Below are positions 11,161 to 25,500 of a DNA stretch of 64,000 bases, in pieces. This stretch comes from Xanthostigma xanthostigma (taxonomy: Eukaryota; Arthropoda; Insecta; Raphidioptera; Raphidiidae): NCBI GenBank assembly GCA_963575645.1, contig OY754471.1, forward strand, positions 48,672,820 through 48,736,819, given 5' to 3'. Position 1 is the first letter of the stretch. Each line of letters opens with the position of its first letter. The position numbers and the translations under genes are program-made. The notes beneath the pieces were generated by a model. The model saw only the letters and a list, made by a program, of their open reading frames with translations, searched no databases and was not told the origin of the DNA.

Positions 11161-12152
11161 TTCTAAACTCATAATTTCAGAAATATTTTGAAAAAAAATC
11201 TGTTGTTCTTTTGTTCTGAAGATGTTAGTTAGGTTTAATTTTTGCATGACACATAGAGAACCATGAAATTATTAAAATTATATTTTCCTCTCTGTGTTTC
11301 ATTATTTTCAACTGTTATTTTTTTCTTAGAATAAGTAAATTAAGTTATACTATATTATTCTCCAAGTGTCGTTAAATATAATTATATATACACCGATTTT
11401 CAAACAAAACACCGGGGTATATGACGTAAAATTTCGCGCCTTGTAATTCTTGAATTACTTGGGCATATACTCCCACTGGTTATGTTATTATAAACGATTT
11501 GAATTAATTTCTCATACTAGACTTTACTTGCGGCTTGTATTTAACGCGAAAAATCGAAAGTTAAAAAAATCGGTCCATTTCCAAAATCTGAATTTAAAAA
11601 TATTTTTTTGGTTTCTTTACAAACTATATTGATAATAAAAAATAATTGTACAAAAGTTTTACCTAATTGATATTATTAAAATAACCATTTTAGTGTATTA
11701 TATATTTTCTAAATTTTATATTTACTAAACTGTTAACAATGCTAGTAGGTAGTACGGTAGAAATAACAGCCCTAAAAATGTTTGCCCCACTATTATTCAA
11801 AATTTCAACCGACGAAACAATTCGAACTTCAAAAATACTGACATTATTGACATAACATTATTATAATAAATGATATGAAATTTCAGTCAATGCGGGCAAT
11901 GACGCGGGTGATGGCTAGTAATAAATATTATATTTGCTTTTCATTTCCATGGTTTACATACGGTTTCACATGTAAAAATTAATCAAAGCATCCTCGTCAG
12001 CTAACTCATTTCTTTTCACAGATCAATTACTTCAGAACAAAAGAACAGTAGATTTTTTTAAATTCAAAATATTTATGACACCTAAAGTTTAGTGGAAAAA
12101 TTGCGCGAAATTTGTTGCAAAAATAAATAGAGTAATAACCGTTATGAAAAAG
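11104..12152. mobile_element. Non-autonomous element with about 120-bp terminal inverted repeats
   Basis: The left end (CTTTTCATAACGGTTTATTT, 11104 on, through GTTCTTTTGTTCTGAAG near 11222) is repeated inverted at the right end (CTTCAGAACAAAAGAAC near 12031 through CCGTTATGAAAAAGG at about 12152). The interior has no recognisable transposase. Target duplications are not clear because the left end abuts related tandem repeats. Confidence 0.7.
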
Positions 12153-13073
12153 GCCCTTCTTATTTAGGTGTAAAACATTCTATCAATATTTGGATTCGAT
12201 TCGTTCAACCTTTTGACCTGTAGATAATACCGAGCACAGACAGACAGAGCAATAGGTACATTTTTTCTAAAAGTAAGTTTTTTGGATCAGGTGGGCCTAA
12301 AAACGAAAAATTAAAAAAATATATATATACATTATGATTTTTGATGTTTGGTCGAATTCGCTTTTTATATAAACTAATAAGTGTATAAAACAATACTCAT
12401 TACACTGGGAAACCATAAACGTGCCCTCCCGAGGATGAAATCACAAATTATGAAGGTTTATTAATAATCATAATCATATAACAATACCTGTTAATTTGAT
12501 AGAACTTATCACATACCTTGAAGTTGACATAATGTATACCAGCTGTAGATCATAACCGCTCACAATGGAAAATTTATTTACCCAAAAAACACTTTTTTTA
12601 TAAAAGAAACCTCGACAAAAGAAATATTCAAGAACGCTTTTCAACATTCACAATGTTTTAATGTTAAAACTAGAAAATGCATTAGTAATAATAATTATGT
12701 AATTAGTCTGACAGCCGCGCGATGCTATATCGTGCAAGTTCAAACCAAGCATTGCAATTTCTGTATGCAATAATACACAAAGGATATTTTCTCAAAAAAC
12801 GCTTTTTTTACAAAAACCCCGAAAAACTATTATCACACACGTGAAATGGCAATGTAAAAGAACACTTTTGAGTATTTATTTTGTTTGAATTAGCGATTTT
12901 TTGTTTTAAAACTCAAAAATACAACAGAGCTATAATAATATTTCATTTGACACACGATTCTGTTCTGTTTAAGATATTTCAGTCCAACCAATATATAAAA
13001 AAAAAAAAACACTGCATTTAACCATTGGGTTGATCATAGGTAATGCGATCACTTGTCAATAGATAATTAGTTT
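12153..13073. other. AT-rich intergenic DNA, nothing recognised
   Basis: No reading frame, RNA gene or structured repeat could be supported. Homopolymer A/T runs are common. Confidence 0.4.
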
Positions 13074-13153
13074 TAGGCCTAGTTTATATGAGAGGCGTTC
13101 AACGCGCGTTGGGCCTACGCGCGTTGAACGCTCTTCATGTGTGCTAGGCCTTA
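13074..13153. mobile_element. 80-bp hairpin MITE
   Basis: A perfect 14-bp inverted repeat (GCGTTCAACGCGCG at 13095-13108 against CGCGCGTTGAACGC at 13118-13131) encloses a 9-nt loop. It is flanked by weaker inverted sequence containing GGCCTAG at both outer ends. The shape fits a tiny foldback MITE. Confidence 0.7.
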
Positions 13154-13748
13154 CTATAAAAAAATTATGTATATTACGTAATTATTGTAAAATCATTTGA
13201 TTATCACTAATACTACTATAAAAAATTGAAACGGCAATATCTCTTTCTATGTAATTTTGTTTATTTGGAGGTTTTTGGGTATCTACGACCGATTTTTTCT
13301 AGTATAATATTATATCTCTTGGCAGTCAAACTTAAAGTATATATATTATATTTACTATAAGCAATTTTTATCTACAGTACGATCAAGTTAAAAAATGTAC
13401 AATCAAAACCCAGGGAAAGTTATTCTTGACATCTAGCAGCCGTTGACTGCAGCAACAATACAGAATAAATATTGTAGAGGCCGATGTTTTATGTTTTATT
13501 TTTGTAATTTTAAAACCTGTTGTCCCTAAAAAAATTCTTTTAAACGTTGATTTAGAAGTACGATCTTATCATCTTATATAGATAATTTCAAAGTTTTGTG
13601 GTCAGCTGGACTAGGAAATCAAACGAATTTAAATGTGCGCCCTGTGCTGGCTACGGCCCTGCAACGGGAGCTGATAGGACTCAATCTTGAATATTTAAAA
13701 TTATATTGTATTTCAAATCTTTGATTAACGTCTGAATAGAACTTTTCC

Positions 13749-13976
13749 AATAAATAAAATTGCCGACCAATTTTTCTCAGACCAATATATTGACAAAAAA
13801 TAACAAATCAATAACATAAGATGACGTTTCGATTCGGATTTGGATCTTCTTCAGAAAAATCTAAAAAATATAAAAATCCGGATTGAAACGTCATCTTATG
13901 TCATTGATTTGTTATTTTTTTATTTTTTGTCAATATATTGGTCTGAGAAAAATTGGTCGACAATTTTATTTATTTG
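13749..13976. mobile_element. Hairpin element, arms of about 85-90 bp
   Basis: The left arm (13749-13832) and right arm (13885-13976) are inverted copies containing ACCAATATATTGACAAAAAA and CATAAGATGACGTTTC. The loop holds CTGAAGA...GAAAC on the minus strand (13826-13854). The left flank (AATCTTTGATTAACGTCTGA, from 13718) recurs near 58748, and half of the hairpin recurs at 44386-44480, so this is a dispersed family. Confidence 0.75.
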
Positions 13977-16558
13977 AAGTATGTATATTGTATTTCGTGC
14001 AAAAATAAATGCAGACTTGTTGAGACACCGCCTTCGCGCAGCGGTCCGTTAATTTGCCGACTGCCAAATGCAAACAGGGTTTTGTCTCTCCGGACTACGT
14101 CTGCAAGATAATATGACTTGACTCATACGACGGACGGACGGACGGACAGAATGCGGCGAGGCGAGACATTGTTCGCGCTCAATTCCCGTGACGAACATTC
14201 AGAGCAGAGTTCAACATTCTTATTATACTATTATGTTCCGTTGTTTGATAAATGCAACTTCACTGAGTCGGTGGCTATCGCGTCGCAAATGAAGCACTGC
14301 CTCATTAACGTTCCAACAACAAAATAAACCACGTAACCAGGGGACGCCCCAAAATACAGATCTGTATTTTTATTCAAAAATTTCGATACAATTGATTTTG
14401 TGCAAACTTCACATAAACCATCTATTAAATAGTCCGAACAAAGCCTAAAAATTTGGTTTGGATAGGTGAGCCCGTTCTTGAGTTATAAAATTACAACGAA
14501 AAGTGGCATTTTTTAAAAATCAATTTTTTGACGTATGAAAATACTTAAATATTGTAAGTAGGTTTTGGAATTTTATACAAACAATGAAACAATTGTTTTC
14601 AAAATATTATGACAGTTAATCTTTAATTACTATCCAACTTTACGCTATTTTTTTTCGAGCACGACGGCGCAGCCGGAATGCTCGAAATAGAGCAAGTTTT
14701 TAAAGACCAGTTATCCACGAATACTTTACGCTATTTTTTTTATTGACGTATGCAGTCATATATATTTCCATACACACATAATATATACGCACATGTATAT
14801 TTTAAAATAGCTAGCAATTAATAAAATAGATACCTAGATAGATAGATGTTCCAATTAAATTTTTTTATTATTTCACTTTATACGTAGCGAAGCACGTACA
14901 GGGCCGCTAGTATTAGTATAGATTTGCAGAGCTTTTGTGATCTTGCGAGTCGTATACAAAAACTGTAATTATTTAGTATCTATTATAAGAAAACCTCTTT
15001 CATATTTGTATTTCAAGCGTGTCAAATTAGCGCAGTTGCATCGTCCAAAAAAAAAAAATAATAAAAAGCCGTAAGATCTGACAGATAAAACGTACGCCAT
15101 GCGTAAATCTGATACAGACTCTGAACGCTGCTACGACTCAACTGCAATAACGACATAAAAACGAGTGTTGAAAAAAACGCGGTGCGTGTAAATCGCAGAT
15201 AGGATAAACGTTTGTATAACCAAGTAAACACCAAACAGAAAGGGGCGTGTCGTTCGAACTTCCCCCGCAACGCATTCATATCTCACTCCTGACGGTGTCG
15301 TTGAACAAAATAACTGTCATCGTGGCTAAAGAAGTTTCACTTACGTGAAATATGTAAATGCCGCGAACAGAATGCTTAATTCAATAACCGCTGGACCGAT
15401 TTTTTATGAAACTTAAGCTTAAAGTTTAGGATACGCTTCTTATACGACTACAAGGTTGAGAATTAGATTCCAGTCATTAACGCGAGTTAAGCCGCGAATA
15501 ACGGCCAGTAAAGAAGTAAAGTTAAAATGAACGAAATAACTGTATTTTACTAGTAATTCGACTTGACCTCACATATGTAAGCGAGCGTTGAATTGGACCA
15601 CCTGGCGCGCTACAGTCGGTATATCAAATACAATGCAGTAACAATTACTGAGAATCTCAGCTATTTATAACAATTCACTCTTAAAATTATGAGAAGTTGT
15701 TCATTGTCCGTTTCGCTGGCATCTGACAACAGTTGATGAGCCATGCAAACGACCAGTTCAGAGCCGAACTAAAAATGCGCTCAATGTCAGGGCCGCTTCG
15801 GCCCTCCATATACAGTGTGTCCTAAAACGCATTCGAAATAAAAACAAATTGAATTTCACTTGTTAGTTAGGGGACTTTTTGATTGCAGTGTGTACCTTTT
15901 TGGCTCCTACTATTTTAAAGTCTAATACTAGGGACAAATTTCGTCACACACTTTTGACTCGAATCCACATATCCGATCGACTTGAAATTTTGTACGCATT
16001 GGTATTTTCGATGACAGTACAATATTTTTAGAATAAAAATTTGTTTATAATATACCTAAACTAATAATTTTTAAAACTCAAATAAATTTTGGTTGTTTTT
16101 TTAACAAATTTTTATTCTAAAAATATTGAGATTTTACCCGGAGGCGAAGCTCATTTCAAAATATTCAATATATTAAATGTGGTACGAAACCAAGGGCGTA
16201 GATGGGGGTAAGGGGGGTAATTACCCCTCCAGGATCATAATTATAAAAAAATAACATTGAAAATAATACGAATACCTGGCTAAAAAATTAAAATTTAGAA
16301 ACACTTCTTGAAACAAATTTGTAAAATTGGTTTGGAAATTAATATTTTGCTTGACATCTTCCTTTGTGAGTATTCTTGTGTGATATTAAAAAAAAACTTT
16401 TAAAAAATGTTGATTTTTTTGCTTAACTCCCCCAGAAAAATAAAATATCTACGCCCTTGTACGAAACCGATGGTTTTACTATTTTGTAATTAAGAGAAAC
16501 AATTTCATTTTATAGCTAAAGAAAATTATTGAGAACGTGTTTTTTTTTATTTTTTTAG
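13977..16558. other. Region upstream of off-track exons, no gene recognised
   Basis: Apart from the microsatellite and short hairpins, no exon could be supported. A palindromic-looking GAGCACGACGGCGCAGCCGG motif near 14658 is shared with the repeats at 42735 and 42897. A 26-bp inverted repeat pairs 16020-16045 with 16103-16128. A TACAGTGTGTCCTAAAACGC segment near 15812 looks like a mariner-type TIR end, without a found partner. Confidence 0.4.
14130..14149. repeat. Short ACGG microsatellite
   Basis: About five tandem copies of a GACG/ACGG tetranucleotide are visible. No further significance is seen. Confidence 0.7.
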
Positions 16559-19500
16559 GGATATCGGAAGCCAGGGTACAACTGCAATCGCCCGACTCGG
16601 CTTCATTTATCAAAGCCGGCGAAGAGGTCACCTTGAGATGCCACGTGGACGGAAGTGACGAAATCAAAATCCACTGGTTCCGGTGAGTCATCGTCAACAG
16701 CCTATTTGGAACTATAAATACTATTTTAATTTTTTTGACATAAAATTAATTTTATTGTGCGTTTCTAAACATCCAAATTTGTGTCTAAAAACATTTTGCG
16801 CATTTGGAGCTGTGATGATATCAATTTATGAAATATAGTGTTGGAACCAAAACAAACTCTTATAGCAGGATAGCTGGAAGCTGGAACCAATTAAATATGT
16901 TTATTTCTCAGGGTACTTAGTAAAATGAATTAAAAATATTTTTTTAGAAATACTGAACGAGTTATAGAGTCCCTTCATTACGTGATCAAGAAGAAGAAAC
17001 TGCACATAAAAAATGCATCTTCGAGACACAACGGAATTTACAAATGTTTGGCCCACAACAATGCTGGATTTTCGTCCAGTGTTACCAATTTTGCTCTGAC
17101 AATCCCCGGTATGCAGTTTTTTTCCAATAAATTAAATTTTTAAAGTCAACGAACAAACTGTTTTGAGTTGCAATTTTCGACTTTTTTACAGGTGATCAAT
17201 CAGCATTGATACAAAAAGTGCCTGAGAATCAATTAGTAAAGCCAGGTGACGTGGCAAAATTCGACTGTATTTATATTAATGCCGATGTGACCGAATGGTA
17301 TTTTGAAGAAATAGGCCCGCTTGAAAACACTGAAAGGTACCGTATTTGGAAAATTAATATTAATTAATATTTAGCTGCTTTGGCACAGCGTGCGGTGATT
17401 CGGACGGTGCCGGGTTTTATTTCCAGCAGACAGGCAGATGTAACAAACGATAATTGTTTTTTTTTTGAAGTGAAAACTTCTTTAGCGGCATTGTACACTT
17501 TTTTTGTAATGGGTAAAAAATGTTAAACTCGCGTCAGGGTCACGTGTCCTGATCGAAAAGGCGTAAGACGAAAACTTTTATTTATACAACGTTAGACATT
17601 TAGCGTTGAAATATCGTAGGTACATAAAAATGCAATCTATGATACAAACCATTTTGATCGAAAATTCTTAAGACGTTAATATTCAAGTTTTCACTTTTGC
17701 CGGCACTCCCAGAGTGCAAAGGGGTTTTTTTTTGCGAGAAACGGTAACTTCAGGCATTTCGTTGAAGTTTTACGTCCAGACAAATTGATTAAAGATTATA
17801 GACGCCCGATAACTAAGGTCATTCGCGCCCAGACAAATGTTCAACTATATTGTCTATCTCCTATGCTCGAAAGCTGCCTAACTTATGTCGAGTTCGTATA
17901 AATAATAAATTGTGATTCTTTCAGGATAACAATTCTGTCCAACGGAAGTCTGGTAATTTCCGACGTGGTGGCCACGGATCAGGGCAATTATTCTTGTGTC
18001 GGAATGCGTGGAGAGTCTACAGAAATACCGCAGACTTACACGGCAGAGCTAACAGTTGCCTGTAAGTGTCTCAATTTCTTATCTGACAAGCCGTTTAAAT
18101 TTTCATATTTCTATAAAACGCAACGAAAAGGATCTAAACAATTATTTCTAGATATTCATTTGCTAAAATCTTTAAAATAGCCAATATTTCAGCATCGATT
18201 ATGCCATTTTCAGAACATCATAGAAAGTCGCGATTAAAGAGTTTAGCAAATGATTCTAAATCAACTTCTTAGCAAAGTGTTTTATGGAAATTAATAATTC
18301 ATGATTAATATTTGGCAAATTTTCTTTTTCGACAGACATTAGAAACTTAACGTACAGTTCTTTTGAACCTGTATTAGCTGAATCGCAAAGAGGTTTCGTA
18401 AAAGAGGGAGGCAGTTTTCAACAAACCTGCCTGCCGCCAGCTGGCAATCCTATTCCAAAAGTTTGGTGGAAAAGTCCACACAACCATACCGTAAGTAGAA
18501 AACCGTTCGGTCATTTTCTGCTAGCTTAGGTGCCTGCTCTTCTTCTTACATACCAGTACGCGTTATATGCGATACTAACCAATAGTTCAATACCGGGTTC
18601 CAGAAAACATTGTCAAGAAATCTGGTTTGACAATGATTTTAGATTGTGATCATGCAATTTGGTAACAATCTAATCAGACTTTCTGACAATGTTTTTTGCA
18701 ACCCAGCATAATTGAACCCAACATTTTCCAGATATCAGATTCGGGTTCCGTCAGGGTGGACGAAGGTCGTTTGATAATTGAAAATGCCAGGCAAGAAGAC
18801 ACGGGGAATTATATGTGCGTTGCTGAAAATATTGTCGGCTCGACGGAAATGTCGGCGCTGATAATAGTGACAAGTAAGTAAGACAGAGCTAAGATGAAAT
18901 GCGTCTTAGATTTAGCGAAATTAACGAATTATTATATTATTATTTTTCTAGGACCGGCGGTAATAATCGAACATCCGAAGAGCATTTCTGTGCCGGAATT
19001 CGAGTCGGCAGAATTATCGTGTACACACAACGGATCTGGGCATTACTACAAAGATATCGCCAAAGTGGAGTGGCAAAAAAACGGAAAAACAATCAACAAC
19101 GGTAATTTTCAGTACTTATACAAGTTTACTTCTTGCTTATTTTATCGAATTTAGACTTTTCCTGTTGCTACTCGCCGAGAAACGCTAATTCCTGTACCGG
19201 CCATCTTGTTGAGGTTTTCCATGGTTTCCCTCAACAATTCCAGATAAATATCGAGATGGTTCCTTATTCAAGGCCATGTCAAACTCCTATGCTCAAAATT
19301 TGCCTACCTTATCCTAATGTCCTAAAATCCCTTCATTCGCCCATTGCTATTAATTAAGTGAAAGTTTAAAAATGTAGAAAATAACGGGAAGTGTGATAGA
19401 TGGAAAATAGTAATGGTGCAAATGGCATCTGTTATGACATAAAGTCGAGAAATGGACGTTAAACGGATTATTATTATTATTTTATCGAATTTAGAAATAG

Positions 19501-22500
19501 TGGCGTCTTAATAGAAAATTGTTCGCCACAAAAAAAAATAATTTTAATGTTTTTCTCTAAGGAAGTTTGGGTATTTCTTGCAGAAAAAACTGCAACCGGT
19601 TATCGAATTTACGCCGACAAAAACAACGGAACGCTGTCCATCAGCTCTGTAAGAGGAATGGACAGGGGGAATTACCGGTGCGTTGTTCTTGTGCCAGAGC
19701 AGTCTCCGATTTACAGCGATCCGGCTACCCTCAATGTTGAAGGTTTGTTCCGCGTGTATCTAAACTAGTGATGTGCCGGATATCCGTATCCGTAACCGCG
19801 GATATCCGAGGGAGAAGAAAGATCCGTATCCGTATCCGTTAGTTTTTGGCGGATCTTTTACCTTATTAATTTTCAATTCATAGATGAAATTTTATATATA
19901 TAGGTGATTAGGTAATAATAAAAAACTGTTAAATTCCATTCAGATTATTTTTTATTTTTTAAAATCGAATTTGGTACCTTTATATTGCAAACATTTATCG
20001 TAGTGAGTACCATACCAATAGTACATAACTCAAAGATACTAAAAAACTATCTTTATAATGAGATATTGCACATCGATCTTTGAAAAGAGACAATCTGTTA
20101 TGAGAGTTAACTCTTAAAGAGGTCAATAACTTTTTCCCATAACAGATAGTCACTTTCCAAAGGTCGATGTGCAATATTTACCGCCGCGTACTCTAAGAAA
20201 GTTAAGATCCGTATCCGCGGATCTTGAAACCAAATATCCGTATTCAGATCCGTATCCGCAGATATACATTTTTAACGATCCGGTACATCACTAATCTAAA
20301 CATATCGACTGACGCGAAAACCGTATTTTTTAAATATTCCGTGTTTACTAATAAAAACCGCGTGATTTTTTCCAGAAAAACTAAAATTTTCGCCGTCTCC
20401 AGTGAGCAAGAAGTTGGAACTCGGTTCGATGTCGAAAATCCACTGCAAAGCGGTCGGCGGAACTAGCGCGCCAATCGTACGGTGGATCAAGCACGACAAG
20501 AAGAGACGCAACGGTAAGAAAAATCTCGGAGAGATGATTAAGAAATACGGAAACGGGACCGAAATCGAGTTGCCGCCGCACGTCGAGGACATAAACGGAA
20601 CACTGCACTTCAACAGCGTTCAGACGGACGACGCGGGCACCTACAGTTGCATCGCCAGAGACGATTTCGAAACAATCAACGCGACGATCACCGTCGATGT
20701 TGTCGGTGGGTTTTTTTGATTGACTTATTTTTCGACGTGATAACATTTAAACTTGTTCCAAATATATACATATAAAAGTAATCTCGGAAAATCGAACTAC
20801 ACGCACACAAAAGACGTTTAGAGTCGAGTTATCAACAGTGGATCACTTTTTTTCTATTGGCTATATCATAAAATTTTAAGGTACCAAGAAAACTAAAATA
20901 TGACATCTGTATAGTGTGGTTATTTTAATTTAAGTTTTCATTATTTTTTTTTTCATTATCTACAAAGGAAAATGTTTTATAAAAGTTTTTTTTTTTAAGT
21001 AGAAAATGATTCACTGTGTACTGCTAGATGGGTACAGTGGTTCAGCCTTGAGTACACAGTGTCTCGTGTAGGTTTACAGTGAATCACTATAATTAAAAAT
21101 GGGTTTTATCGATGCTTTATCAAAGAAATGAAATAAAAATGCAGACATTAACTGGTTGATTAGTAAAATGTTACGTTACTTACCATACTTACCTATCTAA
21201 TAAGTAAAATTCCATTATTATTAATAAATTTGTAATTTTTGCAGTATTGTAATCATTTTGTAGTGATAATAGCCACAGCAGCCGATTCACTTGTTTTCTT
21301 TTTTTTTGTTAAAATAAAAAAAAATGTTAGATACAGAGTGGATCATGATTCACTGTCTACTCAGTCTACTTGAACCACTCTGTACTGACCGGCTATTTTG
21401 ATATCTCACGTCAAAAATTTTAACTTTAGTTTAGGTTTGGATTATAATTGTTACGTTAAAATGTACCTAAATAATGAAACAAAAACATGCAAATAAGTAG
21501 TATCCTCGATTGACTAAAGTACGATGAAGCTTATTTCGTAAAAAAAAGTTTTGACACATAAAAACAAACAATTACATGTATCACTTGAACTGAAAAGCAC
21601 ACGTGGCTGACTTTTACTATAGACAACTTCACGTCAAAAATACATTGTTATATTATAAAAGAAATGACGTTATCGATCAATCTTATTTCGTTTTTGGCAA
21701 TGATTCACTGTACCCGCCTGAGCCACTGTTGACAACTTGACCCTACACATATTGTGAGAGCACTAACTGAATGAGATGATATTATTGGAGTGATATTAAT
21801 TGGAAGGAGTTTGTTTGCGAAATATATCCGACCCCAGTAGGACTAATCCGTTATTCGAAAAAAGAAACGTACGTAATTTATTTTTACTTTTTCAGTGGCT
21901 CCAAAATTCAGTATAACGCCGATGAACCCGACAGAAGCCATCGAAGGACATTCGGTGATGATCCACTGCAAAGTTGACGGAGATCCAAAACCCACCATCC
22001 AGTGGGATAAAAATTTACGAATGAATGACTTTGATCGAACGAGGTAAAAAAGAATTATTTGTATCGACATTTACTTACCGTTCATCTATCTATAAACCAA
22101 GAAGTTTAAGTCTGTTACTTGAGGAACACTAAACCGATTTGAAAAATTCTCTCACTGTTCAAACACTTTTTCTCTGCATGAGTAAATCAAATTCATTAAA
22201 TTCCTAATGCATTATTTGACTTCCAAAATTACGAAAGTAATTTAAAAAACAAATAGGTATGGTATGTAAAAATATTTTTTTTTTGTAGATTTAAGGTTTT
22301 CGAGAACGGCACTCTCTACATAAGCGAGGTGCATTTGGACGACGAAAACAGCTATGGTTGTACGGCTGGAAACAGTGCCGGGTTATACCGGAAGGAAGCT
22401 AAACTACTCGTCAGAAGTGAGTATATCTTTCAAACAGACTTTTTTTAGCGTTATCAATCGCAATCGACCGCCTTCATTAAACAAACTTAATTGTGTATTT

Positions 22501-25500
22501 GGGAAATAAAAATGTAACAGTCCCAGAAGGTATTTTGCTGTATTATTTGTCATCGAAGGCTTTACTGATTGTGGATTTCGATGCGTTCTTTTAGCTATAG
22601 AAGGCTACAGGCCGAACGGCAATGAAGAATTGGAATCCGAGGGTGCCATGATTACTAAAGCGGTATTGATAACGACGAGTGTGGCGGCCGCTTACATATT
22701 TCTGGTTGTCGGACTCATGGTGTGGTGCCGGTACCGCAGACATGCGCGGAAACAATTACAACAAAACGCAGAAGGTAAACAGTATCGTTTTTGCTACACT
22801 TTTTTATAAACAATACATTACGCTAATGGACATAACTGTATCTAGCATGGATACATCAGTGTCCACTGTGGACATAAGGAAGCGAGATTCCGATCCCGTC
22901 ATGAATGCTTTTTTTTGTTATACAGAAGGCCAGCGCTAGTTTTTGCCGCCCTGTACAAAGCGAGCGTTCGACACTCTCTATTCGCCGCCACAAAAATTAT
23001 AGGGAGATATTACAACAAAGACAAAGAACGCATTATTAATTATACCTACCTATCAAAAAATAATAATGAAATAATTCTAGTAAACATGAAAAGATAACAT
23101 ATATATTAATACGCCAAGGATAAAGATGTTTGCCTCCCTTTTTAGAAAAAACATCATTTTATAGATAATTGCTTGCTCTACTGACATCGACAACTAAAAA
23201 ATTTATTATTGCTTTTGTTTTTGTAAATTAATTAATTAACAGCAACGCTGAACAACGTCTGCCATCTGACGGCTATAATTTTGAAACAACGTCAACGCTT
23301 CGATCTGTCATCTGACCTTCATATTGTAATACAACAGACACAATACTGCATACTGCCATCCAACGGCTTTAATTTTGAAACAGCGAGCAACGCTGAATAA
23401 CGTCACAGCAATGCTGCATGATGCCATCCGACGGCTTAGCTCAACGCTTTTGCGACTTGCGCCTCTATATGACAATTTCAGTAAAATTTTTCTTCGATCT
23501 GTCATCTGAGCTTCATATTGTAATACAACAAAAAGAAGAACGTTATAAGCAGTGTGCAAAATTAGAAACGAATTGAATACCTGCAATCATATTTAAAAAA
23601 TAATTTTGTAAAGTGATAATTATTATACTTATTTAGTGCGAATAATTCGCACAGGTCACACTAGTAAACTAATAATCGGCCTACTGGGAAAGCTCCCAAA
23701 ATCCCCGTGGACCCATCCGCCCCTGTTCGCTATACCTTTTAACTTTAATGCCTTATAGTGTGGCGAGATGAAAAGAACAATATGCTTTCAGAAGGAAAAA
23801 ACGAGAACGGAGAAATAAATACAAACGACCAAACGGACAACAAAGGATCGGCCGGAATGAACGGCGGACCGTCATCGACTCAGACAACGTTGAAGCAGTC
23901 GCCACAAACGAACGGCGAACCGCCTAAAAGCGACGGCGCTGAAACGGCGCAGTCGCAGAGTTCTGGACACAGTAAAAAGTCCAAGTCGAGCTACGATAAA
24001 TTTCAAATTTCACGACAAAACCTGGCCGAAATTGTACAAATAGGTATTTTGACTTTGATAACCAAAAATTACTGTTTCTTGAACAAGAAATATTATGGCC
24101 GATGATAACTTCGATAATCTTTTTCGATAATCTTTTTCAGGTCGAGGAGAATTCGGTGACATAATGATCGGCAAAATAAACGTCGATATGTCTGAAAAAC
24201 GAAAGTCGATCGCTGAAAGTGCCGACTCAAAGTCAGTTATGATTAAATCGCTGACCAACGTCAAAGACGAAAACGCGTTGAGTGAATTTAAAAGACAGAT
24301 TGATCTTTTTCAAAAATTAAGTCACGATAACGTCGCCAAACTGATCGGTCTGTGCCGAGAAGCCGAACCGCATTATATTGTACTGGAATATACTGACTGG
24401 GTAAGCGAAAATCTGTCGCTTCTATCGCTCACTGTTCATTTCTCTTTTTTCTAATCGGTTCAGTGATTTTACTCATGTCCTTAAATTAAAAATGATTTAT
24501 TTAGCCGCAATTCAAAATGCAAAAATTTTGAAAACTAGCGTGTAACGATGCTGTTATAACCCCCAGTTCCCCGATTTAAATCCGGGATGTGATGAAAGTA
24601 GTGTCCGACCGAAACTAGTTTTACTGCCGAAACCGAAACCGAATTTCGGCCTCAGTCTCAGTTTCGACCGAAACCGAAACTTTTTTTTTCGTGGGAAAAA
24701 TAAAGTAAACATCATAATCAGGCTTTATTATTTTTTTTTTTTAATTTTTAAATTAATCACATATTAATCATTCAGCCTATGATATTTTAACTAATCATTA
24801 ACTTATCATATCATATTATTACCCCCCTTATTTCAAAAACACAAATAAATATACTTTTTTAAATATTAGAAATAAAATAAAAGCTCCAAAACAAAATTAT
24901 TTTTTAATAAAAAGTATTTACCTAATAGTAGGTACACACAACAAAAAAAGAAAACACTCTTTCATCTTAAGAACAAAATTATTTCTTCTAAACTTTGGTC
25001 ATTTTGTATGGTACTCTTGTTAACGAAATACAATAAAATTAAAATTAATAAGTACCTACCTACCAAATACAACAACTAAATAAATATTTTTAATGCAAAT
25101 AATAGGTATCAATATAAAAAAAGTTTTCTTTCAAACTGAAAAAAAAAGCGGAGCGCGCAGGCATAAAAGACACTTCGTCGCTCGCAGCTGCATCGCATTT
25201 CAGCGCGTAACCTCCCGAATGTAGTTTCGGTTTTGGCCAGATGGGCAGCCGAAACCAGTTTTTTGGCCGAAAGTGGCCGAAACCGAAACCGAAATTTCGG
25301 TCGGACACTAGATGAAAGTATCGATAGGACTTTAGTTTATTATTAAAAAGAAGGATAAAGTGACGGAATACTTTATTTCCACGTTCAATGACGGGCGCTA
25401 ACGATATTTATAAATTCCAGGGAGATCTGAAGAAGTTTATAATAGCAACAAATAAAAAAGAATCCCCGTCGAAAAGCAAGCCGCATCCGCCGCCGCTGTC

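Noticed and set aside
15022..15279. 85-codon minus-strand frame just upstream of the off-track exons
   Set aside because: Low-complexity translation with no domain or conserved motif and no splice support.
20296..20746. Antisense frames of 105 and 121 codons
   Set aside because: Shadows of the fifth Ig-domain exon of off-track on the other strand.
22915..23097. Possible alternative exon after the off-track transmembrane exon (CAGAAGGCCAGCGC)
   Set aside because: An acceptor-like site is present but the phase required by the upstream exon gives an early stop, and the known juxtamembrane exon at 23759 fits.
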